This document shows positions 38,887-47,881 of a stretch of DNA of 64,000 nucleotides, one piece after another. The notes beneath the pieces were generated by a model, which worked only from the letters and a program-made list of their open reading frames with translations, was not told the origin of the DNA and ran no database searches. The stretch covers positions 1 through 64,000 of the forward strand of contig NZ_JACEFB010000006.1 of NCBI RefSeq assembly GCF_013694095.1. Reading direction: 5' to 3'. The DNA is from Thermogemmata fonticola. GTDB taxonomy: Bacteria > Planctomycetota > Planctomycetia > Gemmatales > Gemmataceae. A program made the translations under genes and the position numbers. How positions within the stretch are numbered: the stretch's first letter is position 1; each line of letters opens with the position of its first letter.

Positions 38887-39597
38887 ATGAACCGCCTGCG
38901 AGTCTCAAGACGAACTGATGGAACGAAACGTCCTACGCCTGGCCGTCCGCTTCGTTTCCTCATTGTCCTTGCGGGAGGCTGTTTGCTCATCCTGGGATTA
39001 TTCCATGGGTTTCAGGGAATCCATTCCACCCTGCAACAAAAGATTTCCTCACGAGAACGCTACCTATTTGATTTTCATGCTATCGACTGTCCAACTCCAC
39101 CAGCTTCCGATCGGCTCAGTTTTCTGGCGGAAGTACGCTATCTTTCACAATATCCTCCTCGGTTTTCTATCCTGTCACCCGATCTGGCGGAGAGTTTGCG
39201 GGCGGCATTTGCTTCCCATCCGTGGGTTGCCGAGGTCAGAAGTGTAACGATTGCCTCCGCGTTACCGCGTCAGGTCCATGTGGATCTCCGCTTTCGCACT
39301 CCTGTGTTGCAAGTGACTTTGGTGCAAGGCCCACCGCGCTGGGTGGACGAGCAAGGAATACTTCTGCCTCCTTTGAACTCGTATCCGAGCGGAGGCATGC
39401 CGGGTGCGGTATTACGTACTCCCCGGCTGCCGCCAGATATTCCGGCTGGGCGGCAATGGGAAGACCCGATTGTACTACAGGCCTTAGCTTTGGTTCAGGC
39501 CTATCAGCCCCGGCAATTGGAGTACCGCCAGCAACACTGGGAACTGATCCTCGCAGATGGCCGAATCTTGCATGTGGCGGCTCGAACCTTGGATTGA
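38887..39597 (+). CDS. FtsQ/DivIB-like cell-division protein (single membrane span, POTRA-like domain)
   Basis: The 236-residue protein has a basic N-terminus, one membrane span (RFLIVLAGGCLLILGLF) and an extracytoplasmic region. A POTRA-like element reads RFSILSPDLAESLRAAFASHPWVAEVRSVTI, followed by ALPRQVHVDLRFRTPVLQVTL and WVDEQGILLPP. That pattern is typical of FtsQ, whose beta domain contains an x-VDxxG-x element. The position directly after murB supports the call. Overall similarity is low, so the gene symbol is withheld. An ATG at 38836 would lengthen the cytoplasmic tail by 17 residues. Confidence 0.75.
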   Translation: MNRLRVSRRTDGTKRPTPGRPLRFLIVLAGGCLLILGLFHGFQGIHSTLQQKISSRERYLFDFHAIDCPTPPASDRLSFLAEVRYLSQYPPRFSILSPDLAESLRAAFASHPWVAEVRSVTIASALPRQVHVDLRFRTPVLQVTLVQGPPRWVDEQGILLPPLNSYPSGGMPGAVLRTPRLPPDIPAGRQWEDPIVLQALALVQAYQPRQLEYRQQHWELILADGRILHVAARTLD

Positions 39598-39657
39598 GAA
39601 AGGAGTAGTGACCAGGCGGGGCGTTTACTAGTTCGCTCTTCACACCTTTCTCAATGC

Positions 39658-39698
39658 AAAACACCGCTCCACTCCGGGAAAGAGTGACAGCGGTGTTT
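39658..39698. terminator. bidirectional terminator hairpin
   Basis: The arms AAACACCGCT (39659-39668) and AGCGGTGTTT (39689-39698) enclose a second inner stem CACTC/GAGTG. The A-run on one side and T-run on the other let it end transcripts from both strands. It sits between the convergent ftsQ-like (plus) and proline-rich protein (minus) genes. Confidence 0.85.
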
Positions 39699-39778
39699 CA
39701 ACGGAACGCCGAGGCGTTGGTCAGAGTATTCACGGTTGAAAGGGTAAGCGGGTATTTCCTCCTCGGTCTAACTCGGCA

Positions 39779-40639
39779 TCACTTGTCTTGCTTTTCGGGT
39801 CTAGAGGATTCCTTCTCGGTGGGTTTGGCCGGTGGCAGCGGAGGTACGGCCTTCCGATCGGAATCCACCTGATCGGCGCGTTCCTTTATAAGTTTTTCCA
39901 GGGCTTTCCGTAGCTGTTCGAGCTGTTCGCGATCCACCTGATCGGCGCGTTCCTTTATAAGTTTTTCTAGGGCTTTCCGTAGCTGTTCGCGATCCGCCTG
40001 ATCCGCGGGGAGTGCCTTTTTGAGTTTTTCAACGGGTACAACTGGGGCTGCTGGCAGCGGAATAGCTTCCACCGCAGGGCCGATCTGAATTTGGATCACG
40101 CCTCCCGGTTGGGCAGGAAGCACCGCGGGAGGGACGGCAGGTTGAATTTGCACGGGTCTGGGCTGAATACGGTTAGGAATCGTCGTTCCCCCGGCACCGA
40201 TCAGTTCGGGTGACGAAAGGATCAGGGTGTCGTCCTTGAATACTTTGAGGTAGGCCGGACTGATGGGTTGGCCCGCGGGAGCGATGAGGACCGTTTCACC
40301 TTTCTCCAGGCGTTTAGCGGCTTCCTCGACGCTAACTTTGCGGCCATCCACAGTGGTGATGGTAAGGTCCTTGACTTGGCCCAACTCGACAGTCTCATGG
40401 CGGCGAAGATTGCGGATAATGACAGCTCGGCCTGCTGCTCCGGGTTGGGCAGGGGCTATCGGTTGAGCTACCTCCACTTTTTCCTCCCGTGCTACCTGGA
40501 CCATGACCTTGCCGTTCGCATCAGCCTTGAGGAACAGCAACACCGGCGCTGGGCCAGTCGGAGCGGGCGTCACATTAGGCGGGGGAGGAGGAACGGGCGC
40601 CGCGACACTCAACGCAACTCCTGCTAGGATACTGTACAT
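39779..40639 (-). CDS. secreted proline-rich protein with C-terminal helical repeats
   Basis: With the ATG at 40639 (GGAGG eight bases upstream) the 286-residue protein starts with a short signal-like segment (YSILAGVALSVAAP). A Pro-rich stretch is followed by a domain with VKDLTITTVDGRKVSVEEAAKRLEKGETVLIAP, a second Pro/Gln-rich linker and a C-terminal block in which ALEKLIKERADQVDREQL is repeated. That block then turns into a charged tail ending EKESSRPEKQDK. The repeats encode amphipathic helices. Planctomycetes have many such secreted proteins of unknown role, and no family can be named. Confidence 0.7.
   Translation of the reverse strand: MYSILAGVALSVAAPVPPPPPNVTPAPTGPAPVLLFLKADANGKVMVQVAREEKVEVAQPIAPAQPGAAGRAVIIRNLRRHETVELGQVKDLTITTVDGRKVSVEEAAKRLEKGETVLIAPAGQPISPAYLKVFKDDTLILSSPELIGAGGTTIPNRIQPRPVQIQPAVPPAVLPAQPGGVIQIQIGPAVEAIPLPAAPVVPVEKLKKALPADQADREQLRKALEKLIKERADQVDREQLEQLRKALEKLIKERADQVDSDRKAVPPLPPAKPTEKESSRPEKQDK
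39863..40000 (-). repeat. 69-bp in-frame direct repeat inside the proline-rich protein gene
   Basis: Two nearly identical 69-bp copies start at 39863 and 39932 (23 residues each, EKLIKERADQVD-type helix), with a partial third at about 39989 (CGCGATCCGCCTGATCCGCG). Copy number could vary by slippage without breaking the frame. Confidence 0.8.
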
Positions 40640-41144
40640 GATTCTGCCTCCGAAAGTATATGAGCCTGCTGTATCCAACGCACGACCCCTCATTACAAAC
40701 AAGACGATTGACACCGGAGGGGCTAACCCGGAACGCCTGCTCTATCCACTACCGATCATACCGGAGTTTGTAAGGAGCTGACAATAGACCCTATGTAACA
40801 ATCTAGCGGCAAGTAACCCCCCGTATATCCACGAACGCAATTGGGCGAAGGAGCTGCGGTGGGATGGAGTAATGCTCTGCGCTCGGTTTTTGGTACGAAA
40901 GTTGTAGGATGTTCCGTGGGAAATTATGGCATCGTGCATGGAGATGGCATCGTACATGGAGGCAGTTTGAAGGGTGAGCGCTTGAGGAGTTGTCCCGCCA
41001 GTTCCATCCGCAACAAAGATCGGGCAGAATTAATCTGAATCTGAAAGTGGTTGGTGGAATTGCGATGTGCGGGAGTGACCAAGTCAGACCTGTGGAGTGG
41101 GTCAAAATGACCCATTCGTGGGTAACTAAAGAGAGGAATCCTCC
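40640..41144. other. intergenic region with an 18-bp tandem duplication
   Basis: About 500 bases lie between divergent genes. The only clear structure is a tandem pair of 18-mers, ATGGCATCGTGCATGGAG (40926-40943) and ATGGCATCGTACATGGAG (40944-40961), differing at one base. Short frames here lack motif support. The spacer presumably holds promoters for both neighbours. Confidence 0.5.
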
Positions 41145-41834
41145 ATGTCCATTTGGGAAGGGGAACGATTTCGAGATCGTCGACAAGCTGGCCAATTGCT
41201 GGCCGAGCAGTTACGTGCGGTGCCATTGGTTCGTCCTGTGGTACTAGCAATTCCTCGCGGGGGTGTTGTCGTGGGAGCAGCCCTGGCGCAAGCCTTGGGA
41301 GCCGAGCTGGATGTTATTCTGTCCCGCAAACTGCGGGCGCCCTTTCAGCCGGAATATGCCCTAGGGGCCATCGCTGAGGATGGCAGTATCATCCTCAACC
41401 CCGATGCTCTGCATCTGATCCGTGACATCGAGGAATACCTAGAAGCAGAGAGGCAGTACCAATTGCAGGAAATTGCTGAGCGTCAGAAGTTGGTTCGGGC
41501 GATTCGTCCTGCCGCGGAGGTGGAGGGGCGTTCTGTCGTCATCACGGATGATGGTGTCGCCACAGGTTCCACCGCCTTGGCCGCTTTGCAAACTGTCCGG
41601 GCACGCCATCCCCGCGAATTGATCCTCGCTGTACCTGTAGGTCCTCCGGAACGGCTGCGGGCCTTGGCACGTCACTGTGACCGGATTGTTTATCTCCTCG
41701 CTCCGGAGGATTTTCAGGCAGTGGGCCAATACTATGTCCACTTCGAACCAGTGGACGATGCAGAAATGGTTCAAATCCTTCGTTCCGCCCAGCAGAACCA
41801 CCGCTCCCAAAACATGACGGGCGATGTTGGATGA
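41145..41834 (+). CDS. phosphoribosyltransferase-family protein
   Basis: The 229-residue protein has the type I PRTase core. It has an N-terminal FRDRRQAGQLLAEQL, LAIPRGGVVVGAALAQALG, DVILSRKLRAP and, most diagnostic, the PRPP-binding loop VVITDDGVATGSTALAAL. It ends with APEDFQAVGQYYVHFEPVDD. Proteins of this subfamily are widespread and annotated as predicted phosphoribosyltransferases; the base or substrate is unknown. It appears monocistronic. Confidence 0.88.
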   Translation: MSIWEGERFRDRRQAGQLLAEQLRAVPLVRPVVLAIPRGGVVVGAALAQALGAELDVILSRKLRAPFQPEYALGAIAEDGSIILNPDALHLIRDIEEYLEAERQYQLQEIAERQKLVRAIRPAAEVEGRSVVITDDGVATGSTALAALQTVRARHPRELILAVPVGPPERLRALARHCDRIVYLLAPEDFQAVGQYYVHFEPVDDAEMVQILRSAQQNHRSQNMTGDVG

Positions 41835-42107
41835 TCAGTTCACCTGGCATTTCGTTCTCGGTTACGTGGGTTCAATGGGAATCTGATGGTAGTGCAAGGG
41901 ATTCAGAAAGCCAAACACTAGTTGAGTGACTGCGTTTTTCACCATCTGCCTGAACTCTCGCGGATTCAAGCACTGCGCAAGGTTTGCGAAGCGGTTGAGT
42001 GCTGGCAGGGTAATGTTGCCACGCAGATCACGAAGTACAATGATAGCGTTATTGGGTGTTTCACAAGATAAGACGGTGGAGCACGAGAACGAAAAGGAGA
42101 TGTAGCC

Positions 42108-42995
42108 ATGCGTACACTTCTAGCCTTGGGCGGTAGTGCGGTCCTGCTATTGGGGATAGCATCTTGGGTTGAAGCAGTGCAAGGGGGGAAGACCTATGAC
42201 TTGCGCGGTCCCGCTCCCCGCAAAGGCCTAACTTTAGAGACCAACACCACCCTGAGAATCAAAGACGCGGATACCACGTTGAAAGTCATGGGGCAGTCTT
42301 TGAAGATGAAAATGTCGATGACGATGGTCAGCGAAGAAGAGCAGAAAGTTCTGGAAGTTCAGGGGCGTGAAGTGACTAAGTCCCAGGCTCATATTCGCAA
42401 GGAGCGGGCCATCATCAAGTCCGATTTTGGCGGAGGCATGGAAGTCACTCAGCCGACCGAGTTGGAAGGCCAAACGGTTATCAGTGAATTGGTGGGCAAG
42501 GGAAAATGGAAACACCGGCTGGTGGACGCCCAACCGACCGAAAAACAAAAGAAGGAGTTGGATAATCGGATTGGCCTCGAAAACGACGATGATTTGTATC
42601 CGGCGGAGAAAGTGGCGGTAGGACATGAATGGGAAGTCCCAGCCGAGGCCCTGCGGAAACTCTTCGGGAACGCGATCGTCAATGTAAGCGGAAAAGTGAA
42701 ACAGAAGTTCGTCAAAGTGGAGACGGTCGATGGCGAAGAGTGCGCCGTGATCGAATCCCAAGGTAAGATCCGAGGTAAGATGAAAAACGAGGACGGCGAA
42801 CCCACAATCGATGTGGAAATGGAAATGCGAGGGAGAGCTTGGCGTTCGCTCCGCACAGGTGTGGAAATCAAAGGCGAATTCAGCGGCAAGATCACCCTTG
42901 CCGGCACGCAGAAAGTGGACGACGCGGAAGTGGAAATCGCAATGAGCGGCCCATTCAGCGGGGAATCGCGTACTAAGGTATTCCGCGCGGAGTGA
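42108..42995 (+). CDS. secreted protein of unknown function
   Basis: The 295-residue protein has a signal peptide (LLALGGSAVLLLGIASWVEA) and a mature domain rich in beta strands and Lys/Glu. It includes LEVQGREVTKSQAHIRKERA, a GHEWEVPAEALRKLFG element and late paired strands GEFSGKITLAG and EIAMSGPFSG. The organisation recalls uncharacterised planctomycete secreted proteins (DUF6263-like), but this is uncertain. It has a GGAGA RBS before the ATG. Its neighbours, a phosphoribosyltransferase and a kinase, give no functional clue. Confidence 0.65.
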   Translation: MRTLLALGGSAVLLLGIASWVEAVQGGKTYDLRGPAPRKGLTLETNTTLRIKDADTTLKVMGQSLKMKMSMTMVSEEEQKVLEVQGREVTKSQAHIRKERAIIKSDFGGGMEVTQPTELEGQTVISELVGKGKWKHRLVDAQPTEKQKKELDNRIGLENDDDLYPAEKVAVGHEWEVPAEALRKLFGNAIVNVSGKVKQKFVKVETVDGEECAVIESQGKIRGKMKNEDGEPTIDVEMEMRGRAWRSLRTGVEIKGEFSGKITLAGTQKVDDAEVEIAMSGPFSGESRTKVFRAE

Positions 42996-43157
42996 TCGTT
43001 ACATTCGGGGCTTCTCTTTTCCCTCCGTTGGTACGAATGGGGGGAGGGATGGGTCAAGGTAGCTGTTCGCTTTCCCAGCAGAGTTGGGAACACGCAGGAC
43101 TCGCATCGCAGCCAGAGTGCGGACCACGGTTTGTAACCGCACGGTTATATTGCTGAT

Positions 43158-45140
43158 ATGACCACTCCTGCTAGCTTGACGTGCCCTTATTGCGGCTATC
43201 GCTGGGAACATCCCGGTGCACGGCCCGTGACGCCGGAAGACTGGCGTGCTGCGTGTCCCTCCTGTCGGATGGCTAACGAGAGTACTCGCCAACCCCCTGA
43301 AGAGGCCCGGCAGCCGGCTTCAGGCACTGGGGTTGTTCCGTCCCAACTGGTTCCAGGCCAAGTGGTCGCCGGCTTTGAAATCTTGGAGGAGATCAACCGG
43401 GGTGGGATGGGAGTTATTTACAAAGCGCGGCAATTGGCCATGAATCGCCTCGTGGCCCTGAAAGCCATCAATGCCGCCAAGCTGCACCAGCCTACCGTCC
43501 GCGCCCGCTTCGAGTTGGAAGTCAAAGCCGCTGCTCTGCTTAATCATGTCAACATCGTAACAGTCTATCAGGCGGACCTCGATGGCCCCTTTCCCTACCT
43601 AGCTATGGAGTATGTGCCGGGGATTGATCTGCTCCGGTTGGTCCGGCAACAAGGCCCTGTGCCTGTGCTCGACGCGGTATATTACATCCGCCAGGCCGCG
43701 GAAGGATTGCAGCATGCCCACGAGCGTGGATTGATCCACCGGGACATCAAACCGAGCAATCTCATGGTCACTCCGGCACCCCTAGGTGCCCCGGAGTTGA
43801 AGGGACGCTTACCCCGTGTCAAAATTCTGGACATGGGTTTAGCACGAGTGGTAGCGCCGGATGGAACCGACTCCGAAGCCGGCATCTCTCAACCGGGGGT
43901 ATTTCTGGGAACGCCTGACTATGTCTCCCCCGAGCAAGCTGAGGATGCTCAGCAGGCCGATATTCGGTCCGATATTTTCAGTTTGGGGGCGACTTTTTAT
44001 TTCCTTCTCACAGGGAAAGTTCCTTATCCCGGTCGCACCTTAGTGGAGAAAGTCCGCAAAGCCTTAAGCGGTCCGCCCTCGCCACGCTCCCTACGTCCCG
44101 AGGTTCCTCCGGTCGTAGATGTGGTCGTGCGGAAAATGCTGGCCCCAGAACCACGCCGCCGGTACCAAACCCCCGCGGAATTGGCTGCCGCTTTAGACCG
44201 GATCTTGCGTGGAGAAAAGGTCCAGGTAGAAGAGACACCGGAGGTCTTCGCCGTTTCGCCTCTGCTTGCCGAAGTGGTGGCCCATAAGGGAGCCATCCGG
44301 GCCTTGGCCTTCCACCCGGATCGGAAAACGCTCCTGAGTGTCGGAGATGACGGTGCATTGACTTTCTGGGATTCGGTGACGCTGACAGCGCGGCAGACCT
44401 TCCAGGGTGATTTCGGGGTCGTGGAACAGATCGCTATCGCTCCCAACGGCCGGTGGGCCGCCACCTGTGCCATTCGCTTGACACCCGAAGAAATCGGAGT
44501 GCAGCTCTGGGATTTGCAAAGTGGTCAGGCACGCCGCCGTCTCCGAGGACCGACGGATAATGTCCTGTCGCTGGCTATTTCACCCGATGCAACAACAATC
44601 GCCGCTGGAACACATGATGGATTCCTCTGGGTTTGGTCCGTCGATCCCAAAGGACCGCAAACTTACTGCTTGCGCGGCCACGAAGGCCCAGTAACAGGGC
44701 TATGCTTTGTCGGGGTGGACTCGCTTCTCTCTGTAGGACATGACGGTACCTTACGCCAATGGGACCTCACGACAGGTCAACTCAAAGCGAGCAAAGCAAT
44801 CGAAGCGGGTCCTCTGCGTGCTCTGGCCTTTGCCCGCAAACGCGTGGCCTTGGCGGGAGACCAACTGGTCCTGCGCCGTCCCGACAAAACTTTCATCCAT
44901 CTTCCGGGACATACTCCTCCTGTTCTCAATGTCGTACTCAGCGATGATGGCAAGGTTCTCCTGAGTGCGGGACATGACGACACTGTGCGTGTATGGAGCA
45001 CCGATGAAGGTACGGAAGCGGCATGTTACCCTGGCCACACCGGACCGGTGCGTGCGATTGCCCTTGCCCCTGATCGTTCTGCTGCCTTCAGTGGGGATGC
45101 CGCTGGGCGGCTTCGCCGTTGGCGCCTGCCTATCATCTAG
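43158..45140 (+). CDS. Ser/Thr protein kinase with N-terminal zinc ribbon and C-terminal WD40 repeats
   Basis: The 660-residue protein starts with a CPYCG ... CPSCR zinc ribbon (residues 9-36). A Hanks-type kinase domain (about 72-350) follows, with glycine loop NRGGMG, Lys102 in LVALKAIN, catalytic loop LIHRDIKPSNLMV, a DMG in place of DFG (ILDMGLARV) and activation segment GTPDYVSPEQ. The C-terminal ~290 residues form WD40 blades (GDDGALTFWDS, GTHDGFLWVWSV, GHDGTLRQWDL, GHDDTVRVWST). No membrane span is seen between the kinase and propeller, so it is probably cytoplasmic. Kinase-WD40 fusions are characteristic of planctomycetes. The target is unknown. Confidence 0.93.
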   Translation: MTTPASLTCPYCGYRWEHPGARPVTPEDWRAACPSCRMANESTRQPPEEARQPASGTGVVPSQLVPGQVVAGFEILEEINRGGMGVIYKARQLAMNRLVALKAINAAKLHQPTVRARFELEVKAAALLNHVNIVTVYQADLDGPFPYLAMEYVPGIDLLRLVRQQGPVPVLDAVYYIRQAAEGLQHAHERGLIHRDIKPSNLMVTPAPLGAPELKGRLPRVKILDMGLARVVAPDGTDSEAGISQPGVFLGTPDYVSPEQAEDAQQADIRSDIFSLGATFYFLLTGKVPYPGRTLVEKVRKALSGPPSPRSLRPEVPPVVDVVVRKMLAPEPRRRYQTPAELAAALDRILRGEKVQVEETPEVFAVSPLLAEVVAHKGAIRALAFHPDRKTLLSVGDDGALTFWDSVTLTARQTFQGDFGVVEQIAIAPNGRWAATCAIRLTPEEIGVQLWDLQSGQARRRLRGPTDNVLSLAISPDATTIAAGTHDGFLWVWSVDPKGPQTYCLRGHEGPVTGLCFVGVDSLLSVGHDGTLRQWDLTTGQLKASKAIEAGPLRALAFARKRVALAGDQLVLRRPDKTFIHLPGHTPPVLNVVLSDDGKVLLSAGHDDTVRVWSTDEGTEAACYPGHTGPVRAIALAPDRSAAFSGDAAGRLRRWRLPII

Positions 45141-45361
45141 CACCCCCAAGGGATGGACTTCACGTCGCTTCCATTTTTCCTTACTCAACCGCGCCCCGCA
45201 AATATCCCTGCACGAGGAGCCGTGATTACTCCAGCAGCCTTCCTTGAGAGAACGTTGACAGTTATCAGTTCTTGTTCCTGTTCTCGTTGATTATTACTGA
45301 TAATGTATGCACAATTGCAGTTCGAATCTAATGTGATACCCTTGTGGGACAAAGGCTTTGA

Positions 45362-46051
45362 TCAGTCCGGCCAGCTCCAGGGTTCTGCTCCAGCTCGACT
45401 CGCAAGTGCTGGCAAATAAGCCTCTGCCGTGTAAGGCAGGAACCGTACCGACCCGTCTGCTGCGGTAAAATTAGCTCCCCCGCTGTGCAAGCTCCAAAAG
45501 TGGAACATATGGCAAGGATTGTCGAGTTGATCTGCCCGAAAGTGGTAAGGTCCTGGTGGACAAGGGTAACGCATGCCTAACGCGTTCAACTCCCGGACCC
45601 CTAAGATCATCTCTGCGGACCCCGTTTTGTTCTGTCCCCATCCGCGATACCACCACCCAAAGCGAAAATCAAAAGAAGGCGGACGCTCCCCCACCAAGAT
45701 CGTATTGTTCAAACCATCTCGAATGTCTCCAAAGCATAGTTGTAAGTCGCTAAAAAGAGTTCCATCTGGATTCAAATGATCTTGCCCGATCACACCTAAA
45801 TAACTGGTAAAGGCGTATTGATAATTCCCCATGGTTACCGCCTGTTGAACGCGGGGATCACTGGGACAAACATAGACGCGAATGACTGTGGCCAAAATCG
45901 GCAGATGGGCAGGATGGCCATAAAAGTTGTCAGGATGAGGGTCGGTAGCAAAAGCTTGTTCAATCTGACGCCAGAGCGGCTCTTGTTCGATGTATGGTAG
46001 AATACGCCTTGTCCATCCCAGATAACGATAGCGATTACCGTCTACCCTCAT
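45362..46051 (-). CDS. DUF1559 protein lacking the pilin-like N-terminus
   Basis: The 229-residue protein shows DUF1559 (SBP_bac_10, PulG-like) signatures: YLGWTRRILPYIEQEPLW, VYVCPSDPR, a FGDIRDGLNNTILVGERP element and a C-terminal SLHSGGANFTAADGSVRFL. Normal members begin with a prepilin signal (FTLIELLVVIA-type) and about 60 more residues; these are absent. The frame stays open upstream of the ATG and reads SLAHNLFLPHGYASGHS inside the C39 gene, which resembles the missing part of the domain, until a stop near 46100. It may be a 5'-truncated gene or part of an ancestral fusion. It is last in the four-gene minus-strand cluster. Confidence 0.8.
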   Translation of the reverse strand: MRVDGNRYRYLGWTRRILPYIEQEPLWRQIEQAFATDPHPDNFYGHPAHLPILATVIRVYVCPSDPRVQQAVTMGNYQYAFTSYLGVIGQDHLNPDGTLFSDLQLCFGDIRDGLNNTILVGERPPSFDFRFGWWYRGWGQNKTGSAEMILGVRELNALGMRYPCPPGPYHFRADQLDNPCHMFHFWSLHSGGANFTAADGSVRFLPYTAEAYLPALASRAGAEPWSWPD

Positions 46052-46052
46052 A

Positions 46053-46652
46053 CTATGACCAGAGGCGTATCCATGTGGGAGAAAAAGGTTGTGGGCTAAT
46101 GATCAGGCCAGTACCGTCCCAGATAGCCAGTAAATCTGCTAGTGGTAGGCGTTGTTTTTCGAGTGGGGGGTCCACAATCCAAGCGTGATTGCCATCGACG
46201 CCTAGGAACAGCAGCCAATGCGCATAAGGACTACCGGGGCCAGGACGTTTGACGTGCAAGATCATCGGATGCTGAGAGGCACGCAAGCTCGAAATCGATA
46301 GACCCTCCATGGGGATGGCGTAAGCCCCATGATCTTCAACGAGCAGCTTGAGTTGCTCCATAGTACTACCTTCCCAGGAAGATATGTATTTCTGATCGAG
46401 AAATTTTTCAAAATCTACAGGAATATTATAGCTGTTGAGAGTGATATAAACACAATACAGACCGCAATATGGGCCGGAGGCCTGAGTCAAAAAGTTATCA
46501 TCTGCCCTGGCTATTGTTGAGGGTGTGACTGCCAGTAACGTTACAGTTACGAAGCCAAGGAAGCTAGAAAAAGAGGTCTTACTTGGCAAAATATGTTTAC
46601 TTTGGAAGGCAATTGCACGAGTATGTATACCAGCGGCGCCAGTCATGATCAT
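46053..46652 (-). CDS. C39-type cysteine peptidase, membrane or secreted
   Basis: The 199-residue protein has an N-terminal hydrophobic segment (FSSFLGFVTVTLLAVTPSTIARA) followed by a C39-like domain. The nucleophile region is QASGPYCGLYC (Cys63), a helical part follows, then YAHWLLFLGVDGNHAWIVDPP supplies His145 and Asp161, a complete triad. C39 domains cleave double-glycine leaders of bacteriocins when fused to ABC transporters; stand-alone copies are of unknown role. No ABC transporter is adjacent. ATG 46652 has AAGGA upstream; a GTG at 46664 is an alternative. It lies 13 bases after the AT-rich gene and immediately before the DUF1559 gene. Confidence 0.8.
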   Translation of the reverse strand: MIMTGAAGIHTRAIAFQSKHILPSKTSFSSFLGFVTVTLLAVTPSTIARADDNFLTQASGPYCGLYCVYITLNSYNIPVDFEKFLDQKYISSWEGSTMEQLKLLVEDHGAYAIPMEGLSISSLRASQHPMILHVKRPGPGSPYAHWLLFLGVDGNHAWIVDPPLEKQRLPLADLLAIWDGTGLIISPQPFSPTWIRLWS

Positions 46653-46665
46653 AGGTCCTTGCACA

Positions 46666-47847
46666 TTAGGTATTTCCTCGGCGACGGCGGTAGAGGATAG
46701 CAGCGAGGGTCAGGGTCAGGACAAGAAAGATGAGGATAACGACGAGTCCTCGGCTCCAAAGACTTCCTCCTTCAAAATGAGCACCCGTTAGTTTTTCCAG
46801 AACCCCCTGGGGAACCTTTTTGACGATTTGCCCATCACGCCAGATGTACTCAATACCCTCCAGTGTTTTCATAGAGTCGGTATCTTTGTCGTATCTGAAG
46901 ATAGAGATAGGTGTATCATTTGGTATATCAATCTTGATGGGGATATTATGATTGAGACTGATATTTTCTATCTTATAGTGAGTTTCCTCAAGAACACGCT
47001 GTCCGTTATTATGATATCTTTCTAATTTACTGTGTATACTAGTAAATGTCAATTTTCCATCAACAATCTTGAATTCATCATAGTTAATCAACTCCGTCTC
47101 GTAGTTTAAGGAGGATTCGGGGTAGTCAGGATTGTCTTTCCATGACATCATGAATATGGGAGTATTAGGCTTATACCAGTGATGCTGCTTTGAAATACGA
47201 TTAATACTTTTTATCAAATATCTATTATTATGCAATATTATGTTTATCTTATATTCTCCATAATTGTCGTTATGTAATATGTTTATATCCTTAATTTTCA
47301 TATTGACATTCTGAATTATTTTGTCAATATGTTTATATATTACCTCGCAAAGTGAGTTCGTTTCATACAAGTTAGGTATATATCCATAGATACATGCATA
47401 GTTGCTTAACAATAAATTCTTTCTGAGTTCCCATGAAGAATATGTGGTGTTTTGTTCTTTATCTGTACCAGAAAATTCCGTTCTTTTTATGATCACTTTT
47501 TTATCATCTCCTAGTATCTCCACATGTTCTTTGAGATTAATCTTTTTCCCTTCAAAATATCTTTGACCAATTGTTTCCTCATTTATCTGATATCTTGGAT
47601 ACCTTACGTTTAAGGTACATCGACTGTGAGCCGTGGGAACATGGCGTTCTGGCCATCTTGGTGTATCAAAATACATCTTCGTAACTACAGAGTAGTGCGC
47701 ATTTTTATAAATCTCAAATGGCTCACATATTATATTTAAAAAATTAGATTTTTCACTAGAATAAATATATGTATCATAATATTGGTATATATTAGTTTTT
47801 ATAGATATTAGAATTGTTAATACCGACAAAATTATAAGTTTATACAT
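46666..47847 (-). CDS. AT-rich gene for a secreted, C-terminally membrane-anchored protein of unknown function
   Basis: The 393-residue protein has an N-terminal signal (IILSVLTILISIK), a long polar ectodomain rich in Ile, Asn, Lys and Tyr, and a C-terminal anchor (GLVVILIFLVLTLTLAAIL) ending in RRRRGNT. Base and codon use are strikingly AT-rich compared with every neighbour, except for the 3' end encoding the anchor, which returns to local composition. That suggests transferred or fast-evolving ectodomain DNA joined to a resident anchor. No family is recognised. GAGGAATATAAT provides the RBS. It sits between the Cys-rich gene and the C39 peptidase gene on the same strand. Confidence 0.75.
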   Translation of the reverse strand: MYKLIILSVLTILISIKTNIYQYYDTYIYSSEKSNFLNIICEPFEIYKNAHYSVVTKMYFDTPRWPERHVPTAHSRCTLNVRYPRYQINEETIGQRYFEGKKINLKEHVEILGDDKKVIIKRTEFSGTDKEQNTTYSSWELRKNLLLSNYACIYGYIPNLYETNSLCEVIYKHIDKIIQNVNMKIKDINILHNDNYGEYKINIILHNNRYLIKSINRISKQHHWYKPNTPIFMMSWKDNPDYPESSLNYETELINYDEFKIVDGKLTFTSIHSKLERYHNNGQRVLEETHYKIENISLNHNIPIKIDIPNDTPISIFRYDKDTDSMKTLEGIEYIWRDGQIVKKVPQGVLEKLTGAHFEGGSLWSRGLVVILIFLVLTLTLAAILYRRRRGNT

Positions 47848-47881
47848 ATTATATTCCTCTAACTGCTAGGTGCATTGTTTA

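Noticed and set aside
45262-45303. TTATCAGT/ACTGATAA inverted repeat between convergent genes as a terminator
   Set aside because: The loop of 26 bases is long, the stem is AT-rich and no T-run follows; not good enough to call.
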